Assembly: GCF_000003605.2 (NCBI RefSeq)
Contig: NW_003118938.1
Location: 129,731 to 143,624 of the forward strand
Reading direction: 5' to 3'
DNA length: 13,894 nucleotides
Origin: Saccoglossus kowalevskii
Taxonomy: Eukaryota; Hemichordata; Enteropneusta; Harrimaniidae
Numbering within the stretch: position 1 is the first letter of the stretch; every line of letters starts with the position of its first letter. Below are positions 1 through 7,136 of this stretch, piece after piece. The translations under genes were made by a program, and so were the position numbers. The notes beneath the pieces are model-generated. The model was not told the origin of the DNA and did not search any database. It saw only the letters and a list, made by a program, of their open reading frames with translations.

Positions 1-53
1 ATGACACAGGACAATGACAATTTAATTCATACACTATAGCACTACTTCCTTAC
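1..53 (-). other. SMN1: Start of SMN intron 3, cut by the window edge
   Basis: Begins with a consensus GTAAGG donor next to exon 3. The next exon, expected to open the Tudor domain, is not in the window. Confidence 0.8.
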
Positions 54-179
54 CTTAGACTTTATTTTCTTTTTCCTTAACTTTTTATCTCTGTTTGATT
101 TCTTTTTACGAATTCGCTTTTCACAACCTGTATCAGGATTAGACTGTATGTCTTTTGAACTGTCATTAATTATTTCATC
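54..179 (-). CDS. SMN1: SMN exon 3 (Lys/Arg-rich segment, counterpart of human exon 2b)
   Basis: A 126-nt phase-0 exon of 42 codons between acceptor TTTCTGCAG (ending at 180) and donor GTAAGG (from 53). It starts Asp-Glu-Ile-Ile-Asn-Asp and ends in a basic run, RIRKKKSNRDKKLRKKK, then Ile-Lys-Ser-Lys. The human counterpart, exon 2b, is 120 nt and also ends in a lysine-rich stretch just before the Tudor domain. Assignment rests on order, phase, length and composition; the sequence itself is poorly conserved. Confidence 0.87.
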
Positions 180-2595
180 CTGCAGAAAAAAACAATTTAA
201 TAAAAAAAATTACCAAGTAGTAGAGGTAAGTAGTGTTAAAATTGCAAAAATTCTCACAGTAATAGGATTCTGGTTGCCAAATTCTCATCCAATGTATAAA
301 TAGAATTACTTTCAAAGTTATCAATATGCGACTGTAACTATAAATAAGTCGCCAGATAATCGACAAAATCATTTAGCAATGCCAATAAATTGTTGGTAAA
401 TCGTATTCGAAGAATGGCGTTCCTGTTTACAAATGAGATACCGAACACACTAAGAAATTAGGATGAATAAGATTTCCAATTCATGACTAAGAAATCAGAT
501 TTATTAAACTCTATTAAAATGTGTAAAACAACTTCTATCTTTCAACAAAACAAATATCACACGGTAACTCATTAGAGATGGTATATATACCTTGACTGCT
601 TTAACAGCTTTATCATATGCTTTAATCAAAGCCTCATCATCCCAGATATCTGACTCTTCACTCTGAAAGCAACAATGAAGAAAAATTATTTTTATATACT
701 GGTATGTGCAACATACTTTGGCTGGATATATGACCTGACTTTTAGTGGGATATCAGCTGACTTGCCCAAGTTTTGGTGGGATATCAGCTGACTTGGCCAA
801 GATTTGATGGGATATCAGCTGACTTGGCCAAGATTTGGTGGGATATCCGCTGACTTGGCCAAGATTTGGTGGGATATCAGCTGACTTGCCCAAGATTTGG
901 TGGGATATCAGCTGACTTGCCCAAGATTTGGTGGGATATCAGCTGACTTGGCCAAGATTTGGTGGGATATCAGCTGACTTGCCCAAGTTTTGGTGGGATA
1001 TCCGCTGACTTGCCCAAGTTTTGGTGGGATATCAGCTGACTTGCCCAAGATTTGGTGGGATATCAGCTCACTTGCCCAAGATTTGGTGGGATATCAGCTC
1101 ACTTGCCCAAGATTTGGTGGGATATCAGCTGACTTGCCCAAGATTTGGTGGGATATCAGCTGACTTGGCCAAGATTTGGTGGGACATCAGCTGACTAGCC
1201 TGAGTTTTCCTCACATAAATGATAGAGGGGTGTTTATGGTCATTATAAGTAATTATTTAAATGATCCAGGATACAATAAATGCAATTTAGCAATAGAGAA
1301 AATACAGTTTGTGTTTTCAGAAAAGATTTTGGAAACACAGACTAATAAATATGTTTAGCCCAACAATTGTTACTCCAAAACATGTTTATTGGTTTGCAGA
1401 TTTTCTTCACAGTGACTGATCAGTTGACAAATCTAGTAATTATGAGTATTTTTTAATAAAGCTGATCATCAATAATTCTGTAATTGCAGACCTGGCACTT
1501 TAATAATTACAGAAACGAAGAAACATATTTTTTTGTATTTCCCCAGTCAGTCAAAATTTTGAAGTAGCAGTGAAAATGTTTCTGGGATCAATTATAAATT
1601 TAATTAATTCATAAATGCCATAAAATCCACAAATTTCGAAAATTACAGCAACAATTAAGTGGTTTACAGTGTATATGTACCTTAAATATACACCAGAATA
1701 TACCATGTATAAGTATGGCGACATGAAAGATTCAATTCAGAGCAAGTTTAATGCACACTTCAATTAAACTTATTTCCGACCAATGATGTACTCGTCATCA
1801 GAGATCATTTATAGCTGTATATTTTGGCACAACTATGTGTAATATTTATTGTCTAAATATGCACCAATTGCTGTATTGGTTGGTGCATGGAAGGTACTAA
1901 TGTTAGTATTTACCTTCCATGGTTGATGATTGCATTGGCTTATGATGTATATTAAAATTTCATTTTATGTTTTTAAAATTGTTTGTGTTAGTGTCGATTA
2001 GTACTACAAAATGAGGGCACAAATGGCACAAAACAAAAGTATCGTGCAGTAATTCGTAATTTGAGTAGAAAGAGATTCTTAAGGCCACTACCCCTAATCT
2101 GAACCCTAACCCTAACACTCCAGCCCAACCTATGTAACTGATGCCCCTCTAGATAACCGAATGTGTTCTGACTGAAGAGGAGCATATATAATTAAAATAG
2201 GGGGTAGGGTTAGGATTAGAGTTAAAAAGGGCCTAAAAATTCTTACCCTGAGGCCGGGCCCCCAAGGTTTTCATGACCACTTTTCTTTTCCGGTAATTTC
2301 ACTCTAACACTTAAAGTGTAACTTTAAAATACTTGAATGAGAAGAAACACACACACACCCCCGGAAGTACCAGGATATGTGACCTTATGGGTCATGCATA
2401 CGGTCTAAAAAGTTTGATCTCCTCTTTATTTAAGCATTGACTGTTATGTTAACACTCATGAGGAAGTGAAATTCACTTCTATGAAATATCTAAAATGTGA
2501 ATTCGTTAAACAATTTGTTTTGCATTAGCACGTGTACACAGCCAACGTTTTACCTTGTCATTTCTGAACACAACACCTTCACTGCTCGCCGCCAT
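54..2595 (-). CDS. SMN1: Survival motor neuron protein (SMN), N-terminal part in three exons, 3' end off the left edge
   Basis: Joining 2595-2554, 662-591 and 179-54 on the minus strand gives 80 residues without a stop. Residues 1-14 are a short acidic leader, residues 18-34 read SDIWDDEALIKAYDKAV, and about residues 61-80 are rich in Lys and Arg. The middle motif is the SMN Gemin2-binding helix, nearly identical to human; Asp31 aligns with human Asp44. SMN is the core of the SMN-Gemin complex, which loads Sm proteins onto snRNAs in the cytoplasm and acts in nuclear Gems. All junctions are GT-AG and phase 0. The Tudor domain, proline-rich region and YG box are not in the window. The leader is about 13 residues shorter than in human. 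The helix and the intron positions make the identification very strong. Confidence 0.95.
180..590 (-). other. SMN1: SMN intron 2 (411 nt)
   Basis: GT-AG intron with a T-rich tract (TTGTTTTTTTCTGCAG on the minus strand) before exon 3. It is AT-rich, and I see no repeat or RNA gene in it. A 65-codon minus-strand open stretch at 175-372 only runs out of this intron and is not a gene. Confidence 0.8.
591..662 (-). CDS. SMN1: SMN exon 2 (Gemin2-binding helix)
   Basis: This 72-nt exon encodes 24 residues, from Ser-Glu-Glu through SDIWDDEALIKAYDKAV to Lys-Ala-Val-Lys. It lies between acceptor TTTCAG (ending at 663) and donor GTATAT (from 590). Human SMN exon 2a is also 72 nt, phase 0 on both sides, and encodes the same segment, so the exon boundaries are conserved. 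A 31-bp tandem array begins about 60 bp upstream of the acceptor. Confidence 0.95.
723..1208. repeat. 31-bp minisatellite, 15 head-to-tail units, in SMN intron 1
   Basis: Units beginning GGGATATCAGCTGAC start at 747, 778, 809, 840 and then every 31 bp up to 1181, with no indel across the array. A shortened degenerate unit at 724-746 sits on the left edge, and the unit at 1181 is degraded. Four sites vary: ATCAG/ATCCG (CCG in units 4 and 9), CTGAC/CTCAC (CTCAC in units 11 and 12), TTGCCC/TTGGCC, and AAGATTT/AAGTTTT. Variant types are shared between separated units, as unequal exchange would give. Each unit carries EcoRV and PvuII hexamers unless mutated. There are no spacers, so this is not CRISPR. 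On the gene strand the array lies 60 bp upstream of the exon 2 acceptor. Confidence 0.97.
1476..1514. repeat. Perfect 10-bp inverted repeat with 19-nt loop
   Basis: TTCTGTAATT at 1476-1485 is the exact reverse complement of AATTACAGAA at 1505-1514. It could be a small hairpin or the remnant of a MITE end. Arms this short in AT-rich DNA can also arise by chance. Confidence 0.45.
1860..1921. repeat. Two adjoining hairpins
   Basis: TGCACCAA (1860-1867) pairs with TTGGTGCA (1880-1887). Immediately after, and sharing two bases, CATGGAAGGTA (1886-1896) pairs with TACCTTCCATG (1911-1921); its 14-nt loop contains CTAA and TTAG. Both stems are perfect. The pair may be a decayed MITE or a structured intron RNA; no family is recognised. 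Confidence 0.6.
2071..2244. mobile_element. Foldback/MITE-like element with telomere-like arms
   Basis: The left arm (2071-2117) runs from AGAGATTCTTAAGGCC through two CCCTAA-type repeats. The reverse complement of the right arm (about 2199-2244) runs from TAAGAATTTTTAGGCCC through CTAATCCTAACCCTACCCC. The arms match imperfectly and face each other across about 80 bp. No clear target-site duplication is visible. The family is unknown, and the telomere-like motif is too short to indicate a former telomere. Confidence 0.5.
2554..2595 (-). CDS. SMN1: SMN exon 1, coding part (14 codons, start codon)
   Basis: Reads MAASSEGVVFRNDK and ends in AAG followed by the donor GTAAAA at 2553. The ATG at 2595-2593 has A at -3 and G at +4, a strong context. 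An in-frame upstream ATG at 2616-2614 would add seven residues (MLTRRSN), but it has C at -3, and an in-frame TAA lies a little further upstream. The 2595 start is therefore preferred. The VVFRND segment matches the human VLFRRG position. The ATGGCGGC around the start also resembles a YY1 site, as in many housekeeping genes. The transcription start is not defined. Confidence 0.88.
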
Positions 2596-2616
2596 GTTCG
2601 ATCGTCTCGTCAACAT

Positions 2617-3250
2617 CAGCGCATGGAATTAGCGCCGAATTCGAGCATCACCGGAATCAGATTCTGCTTGTGATAATAACCAACAAACAAACAAACAAAT
2701 TGATCTATCAACGATTTATAGATGAAAACAACGTGCAGTTGCGATAAGGACACTTTCCGCCAATTACTGAGCATGTAACCGTAATATACTAGTATACGTT
2801 TTCAAAAAGCTGGAATATAGTCAGTAGGAGAACACAATCAAGCATTTTTTTTTATTAATTCTCTTTAATAGACCGTATAGACGATTACGAAACAATTTCG
2901 TTCGTTCTCGGGAACCTCGATAAAAAGTTGATTGGCAATTTCTCGCTGTTCATTCTTTCCATGTTTTTGTTTTTTTTCCACTGTCACCCTAATTATAATA
3001 ATAACTAATACAACACTGATGCGTTATCTCTATTGTAGTTCTAAGCAACGCAAATGCATCATGGTATTCTATTCTTTAACAGTCTGTGAATCCATCCAGT
3101 ATTAACTAATGACCCATTAAGGTGCAATAGGTGTAATATCGAATATATAGTCAAATTTGACGAAAATATGTTATTCTTAAATATCTTGAAAAAATAATTG
3201 AATATATCCGATTTATTCGACAGTTTTTTTGTGTGTTTTTTCTCAGCAAA
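2617..3250. other. Upstream region of SMN, presumed promoter side, no gene seen
   Basis: Just upstream of the SMN start the sequence is less AT-rich and has several CpGs (2584-2660), as expected near a housekeeping start site, but no TATA box is evident. A (CAAA) tract lies near 2681-2698. A small perfect hairpin, ACGAAA-CAA-TTTCGT, is near 2887-2901. Nothing coding is visible. Confidence 0.45.
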
Positions 3251-3271
3251 ACGCCAATATATCGTCTAAAT

Positions 3272-3510
3272 ATTGACCAAGTTTTGACTAATCTATATGC
3301 CACATGGATACCCATGAGTTTAAAGAATCAAATAAATAAAATATATTCAATGATTACTTTCTAAGAGAAAACAGAAACTGGCGTCAAGTTTGTTTCGTCA
3401 AACATTGTCTAACATACATGCTACCTGAACAATCATGATGGCGAAACTATCCAATAAATCGAATATCCAATGATGTTTTCGGAAATAAACCGTGACTGAA
3501 GTCAAGTTTA
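3272..3510. repeat. Divergent tandem duplication, period about 120 bp
   Basis: The segment from CTAATCTATATGC (3288) to GTCAAGTTT (3391) is repeated from CTAACATACATGC (3409) to GTCAAGTTT (3509). Shared landmarks in order are the CTAA..ATGC start, a CAATGAT core (3348 and 3468) and GTCAAGTTT. A possible older half-copy ends at CCAAGTTTT near 3285. There is no coding potential. Confidence 0.55.
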
Positions 3511-3579
3511 ACCTGTTACCCCACGAGTTCACTTTTATTTCAATTGTAAACTGGTCATATCAACATTGAAAATAGCCGT

Positions 3580-3599
3580 TATTGAATGTTCATTCAATA
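3580..3599. repeat. Perfect 9-bp inverted repeat with 2-nt loop
   Basis: TATTGAATG (3580-3588), TT, then CATTCAATA (3591-3599). The sequence shortly after (3613-3627) contains CAGGCTGATATCCCAC, which resembles the minus-strand minisatellite unit with one extra base. That may be coincidence. Confidence 0.45.
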
Positions 3600-4378
3600 T
3601 TGTTGGATACTCAGGCTGATATCCCACAATACCATGTGTTCATTTAACGTTGGGGTTTGAACACAGCAGTAAATCGTAATCGGAGTCAGGTACATACACA
3701 GCTCGTCCAACAATTGTATATATATTGGAAAAGGCTCAAATCAAATATAGCCAATATTGGATGCTGCCAAATATACGAACATCCCATAGTATCATTTCGT
3801 TTAATTCTATCGCGTTCAATAATTTTGTATTCTGTAAAATCGCACAAGTAACAAATCGTGTAACATTATGAACATACTTATTGCCCCCTAGTTTATTTTA
3901 TTTTTCCCGCGTTGATCAGATAACAATTTTACTACTAATACGAGCAGACCGTACTATAGTATTGGAATAATTACTTTGGCGGCAAAATGATGAGGGGTTA
4001 GATAATTATTTGTCCTGATGGTTATTAAAGGCCTTTACTTAAATTTTTGCTAAATGGTTATCTACCAAAATATTAGAACAGTAGTTGGACAAAATCTTGG
4101 TCATACAGTGACACGCAGTTAAAAACTATGCCCAAAAAATAGTGTTTCTGAGCAAAAATGACCTACATTTTTTAAAAATGACTGAGATTTAAAAAAAAAT
4201 TGGAGCCAAAAAGATCAGTTCGACCCTGAAAAACGGCGGTCAAAAATCGCGGTGCATACCCGTATGTCTCAACCATGAACACACTATAACAGTCTTACGA
4301 ATTAAAAATTGGACGAGAAAACAAATACAACGTGAACTATATTCAAATCTGAATTGAATAACCTAACACATTTTTTTA
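3600..4378. other. Intergenic, AT-rich, no gene seen
   Basis: Stops are frequent in all frames, and the 64-codon open stretch at 3657-3851 has no recognisable similarity. A-rich runs occur near 4130-4200. I see no RNA gene, repeat array or promoter. Confidence 0.5.
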
Positions 4379-4683
4379 AACACCATTATAATGTAAAATT
4401 TCTAACAAGCGAAACAAACTAAAAAAAATAAATATGAAGTGATAAAAATTATAAGTGATAGGGTTTTAAAAGTGATAACGTTGTCTCTATGTTTTGTTTT
4501 AAAACATGGGACGATTTTTGTATGCAAATGTCAAGGGAGCTATACAAATGTTAATTTTAACTTGACACCGTGGCAAGCACGGAAACAGAGATGACATTTC
4601 ACATGTAATGTAATTTTTTATCACTTTATGTTTATTTATTTTAGTTTGTTTCACTTTTGGTAGAAATTTTATATTATGGTGTT
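4379..4683. mobile_element. 305-bp MITE-like element with long inverted repeats
   Basis: The left end, from AACACCATTATAATG at 4379, matches the reverse complement of the right end, AACACCATAATATAAAA, read back from 4683. Both continue through AAATTTCTA, GAAACAAACTAAAA, AATAAA and AGTGATAAAAA, so the arms span about 75 bp. A second paired stretch further in (TGTCTCTATG near 4481 against ACAGAGATGACA near 4586) suggests a near-complete foldback. No coding capacity is present. The target-site duplication could not be fixed, so the superfamily is open. Confidence 0.75.
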
Positions 4684-4705
4684 GAAGGGTATGATGTTAT
4701 GTTAT
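4684..4705. repeat. Short TGTTA microsatellite
   Basis: About three TGTTA copies directly beside the 305-bp element. Confidence 0.4.
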
Positions 4706-4804
4706 GTTATAGCGAAGAGTTAAAAATAAAATCAATGTATATGTAGTCGTGTATTACTTGCCGGTATTACTGGTTTTATAATTGTACTTAATAAATATGC
4801 TGTA

Positions 4805-5060
4805 CATTCTGAACAAGGCCTGGCATTGTTCCCTCTTTTATTTCATCTTTTCATGAATGATTGGCGATATAATGGAAAGTTATATAAAGGGGTATACGTA
4901 GGAAGTTTATGCCGATGATTTATTCATTCATGATCATTCTAGAGTCGGATTGCAAAGGCGGTTGGATAAATTATGAGTTTGCTGTAAAATGGGAGCTCTA
5001 AGGCAGTGCAAAGTCTAAAATTATAGTGTTTATTGTCTCTATTTGAGACAATATAGAAAA
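4805..5060 (+). pseudogene. Non-LTR retrotransposon (LINE) reverse-transcriptase fragment, dead
   Basis: From 4811 one frame reads EQG, then LFPLLFHLFMND, matching the QG.PLSPLLF.LFINDL block of LINE reverse transcriptases. After a frame change, 4905 onward reads VYADDLFIHD, the catalytic YADD block, then GLQRRLDKL. Another change gives YEFAVKWEL and then SAKSKIIVF, matching the conserved downstream segment of the domain. At least two frame changes and several stops make it non-functional. It keeps only the palm region; endonuclease, ORF1 and a poly-A end are not seen. The clade cannot be named. Confidence 0.8.
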
Positions 5061-5540
5061 AGCCCATTTCTCTTTTTGCAAGTATATATAAACTAAATGT
5101 TGTTTATAACACCTGTAACAACGCAGCACTGGGTGAACTTGCCACATTTTCTCTAGTTAAACATCCTGGAACGTGACGTTTTCCTGGACAATTACAGGCT
5201 CCGATAGGGTATATGTAGACTTGGTTAAAAATCCTATTATTGTTACAAGTTGTTTTTCAATTATAAAATAATGCGATAAAATGAATAAAGTATAAAATCT
5301 TATTTTTGGTCATTTTCAGGGATTTGTAAAGTGGTCATGTTTTGTTGAATTAGGCGGCAGCTGGTGTTTCTTCTCTTAGGATAATGAATTGATAAATGTA
5401 TTTCTCTAATTCAATTAGTATTGTATTGTATTGTCCTGGTTTATTAGCATACTGCGATTAATTTGCATTGATGAATACTACGTGGAACCTGAATCTGAAA
5501 CCGTAATGTGAATCGACCTTCACACTTTATAACGTGCCAC
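5061..5540. other. Intergenic tail of the LINE relic and sequence upstream of the SUGP1 promoter
   Basis: The first part may continue the decayed LINE but cannot be aligned by eye. The remainder is AT-rich without open frames or repeats worth naming. Confidence 0.4.
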
Positions 5541-5543
5541 TAC

Positions 5544-5627
5544 ATTGGTCGGTTCGGACCACCAATATCCAATTGAATCAGGCGTTTTGAATCAACGCAT
5601 GACCTTGATCATTTTCAACATGGCCGC
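5544..5627 (+). promoter_or_regulatory. Probable SUGP1 promoter: CCAAT-box cluster and YY1-like site
   Basis: ATTGG (5544-5548), CCAAT (5562-5566) and CCAAT (5569-5573) form a cluster of possible NF-Y sites. ACATGGCCGC at 5618-5627 resembles a YY1 element of TATA-less housekeeping promoters. The region is less AT-rich than its surroundings and lies just upstream of the putative first exon. Motif matches this short are suggestive only. Confidence 0.45.
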
Positions 5628-5766
5628 ACCGGTGTAGCCATCAAATGTTGAGGAGATGAAAAGCTACGTAAAATTGACAGATAATTTCGCCAAAAAATAG
5701 ATATCCGATAACTACAAAACTTAAGACTGCTACTGTGAAATCATCTTGTTCGTCTTGACACCGGAG
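5628..5766 (+). other. SUGP1: Putative noncoding first exon of SUGP1 (5' end uncertain)
   Basis: A consensus donor, CCGGAG|GTAAGT, begins at 5767. It would splice to the acceptor TATCTTCAG ending at 6911, giving an intron of about 1145 nt and a 5' UTR running into the coding exon at 6912. Short upstream ORFs are present, for example ATGs at 5645 and 5656 that stop after 4 and 14 codons. The start site is a guess from the promoter-like motifs. Transcript data could instead show another first exon. Confidence 0.4.
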
Positions 5767-6911
5767 GTAAGTCGATCAGCATTTTGTATCTTGCCAATCG
5801 AAGTCAACGCTTGCCTTTGAGTTTAAATGAGGACAAATTGCGGAACGCCATAGTACTACTATTGTATTCTGCCATTGCACGTCACCGTAATCTCAATCCT
5901 CTCAAACTAATGACTCCTGGATACGTGTCATCAAGTGTCTATTTAGACACGGTTGTTAAGATTTGGGCGACTAACTAATACACGGCGTGCCTGAACACAA
6001 ATTGAAGCGTCTAATAAATATGCATATGCGTCGACTCTTGTCTCGTCTACTCTTACAGTACTAGTATATTTGTGTTCATAGACTATGTATACTATTGCAT
6101 ATATCTTTTGTATTTAATATGTAGATACAGTTATATGTACATGCATGAAACCGTGGAGTTTTGAGGATTTACTTTGACTATTTTTTTACTGTACTGTAAA
6201 CAGCTTTATTTCCGCGTCCCATTTAATAGGAACATTTGTAGCTGTCTATATTCTATTGGATACGATCTAAACTGCAAGTAATTATGTAAACTATGCATTA
6301 TATTGATTGTGATTATGTCTACGCATTTATCAGTTAAGAAGTGTAAACAGTGAAATATATCCCTCATTTTTTTTTTTTTTTTACTGGTAGTGACTTCCGC
6401 GAAAATTCGTTGCTGCCAACTACCTAATCTTGAATGTATTTTGATTATGACTTGGTGCTGAGACTAATATGCTTTTACTGCATGTAAATTTGTGTTACTG
6501 TGAACAAAAAAACAGCTAAACCCGCAAGAAAAAACATTGCTAACAAAGTAAGTGAAAGACATAATGCTGAACCCTAGTTTATAAAACCTTAGTTTGTAGA
6601 TACCGATCATCAGCTTTCATCGTCAAGTATTTAATAATGATTGTTTCTAGAGTCTCACATTGTCTATGCCCATACTGCGAACATAGCAACGTCGTTTTCA
6701 TTTATAACGTTTATAACATCCCCAGGTTTATGCCTTTCACGGTATTGATTTCCTACTGTTACAAAACTGTTACATTAGAACTATCAATATTGCTATTTTG
6801 TTTGCAAAACAGTGAGCTTATATTGCTGGTTTGGTTGCTTTTTTCGTCCACAGTAAATAAGTTATCCAGTATCTACCATGTACTCAATTATATGCTATGT
6901 TATATCTTCAG
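5767..6911 (+). other. SUGP1: Putative SUGP1 intron 1
   Basis: Bounded by GTAAGT at 5767 and CAG at 6911. It contains a poly-T tract near 6367-6382 and AT-rich filler. Open stretches at 5784-5978 (opens with TTG) and 6637-6918 show no family motifs and are not called genes. Confidence 0.4.
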
Positions 6912-7136
6912 ATTGTGAATTAATTATTATCTGAATACTATGTCATATCGTGGATCATCTAACCAGTCCAGCTTTGGTAGTGGACAACCGTACAAGTCAA
7001 CAATGATGACTGATCAAGAAAGATTGATTCTGGAGAGAAAGTGGGAAATAGAAAGAAAACTAGCTGAACAGAGTGCAATCGAAGAGAAAGAAAAAGCTAA
7101 AGCTAAAAAGACAGAAATTAAATTCCAAATTAAAGC
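6912..7136 (+). CDS. SUGP1: SUGP1 first coding exon (CDS from 6940)
   Basis: The exon begins after CAG at 6911 and carries 28 nt of 5' UTR. An in-frame TGA at 6916-6918 supports the ATG at 6940 as the start. It encodes 65 residues plus two bases and ends at the donor GTAAGT (7137). The translation starts [15 protein letters not shown] and continues into a charged helix rich in Glu, Lys and Arg that corresponds to the N-terminal coiled segment of human SUGP1. The human protein begins with a different, longer leader, so the first residues may vary by transcript. Confidence 0.85.

Larger units (their letters stand above)
1209..2553 (-). other. SMN1: SMN intron 1, portion next to exon 1
   Basis: Intron 1 runs from 2553 to 663 and also contains the minisatellite. 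This portion is AT-rich and holds an inverted repeat at 1476-1514, paired hairpins at 1860-1921 and a foldback element at 2071-2244, listed separately. A short CA tract lies near 2347-2357. No coding stretch is convincing. Confidence 0.75.

Noticed and set aside
723-1208. CRISPR-like regular repeats
   Set aside because: Units are directly adjacent with no unique spacers, in an intron of an animal gene.
1176-1358. ORF at the end of the minisatellite
   Set aside because: Begins inside the degraded last repeat unit and has no recognisable domain.
2102-2117. Interstitial telomere
   Set aside because: Only two to three CCCTAA-type units, better explained as part of the inverted-repeat element.
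1988-2185. Minus-strand ORF across the foldback element
   Set aside because: Covers inverted-repeat DNA in an intron; the translation has no domain.
2614-2616. Upstream in-frame ATG for SMN
   Set aside because: Poor context (C at -3, T at +4) compared with the ATG at 2595; the extra seven residues match nothing in SMN.
5784-5978. Open reading frame of 64 codons just downstream of the putative SUGP1 exon 1 donor
   Set aside because: It opens with TTG rather than ATG, lies in the predicted intron and shows no family motif. Composition is fairly coding-like, so transcript data could revise this.
6637-6918. 93-codon ORF overlapping the SUGP1 acceptor
   Set aside because: Cys- and Phe-rich translation without motifs; it ends by running into the 5' UTR part of the SUGP1 coding exon.
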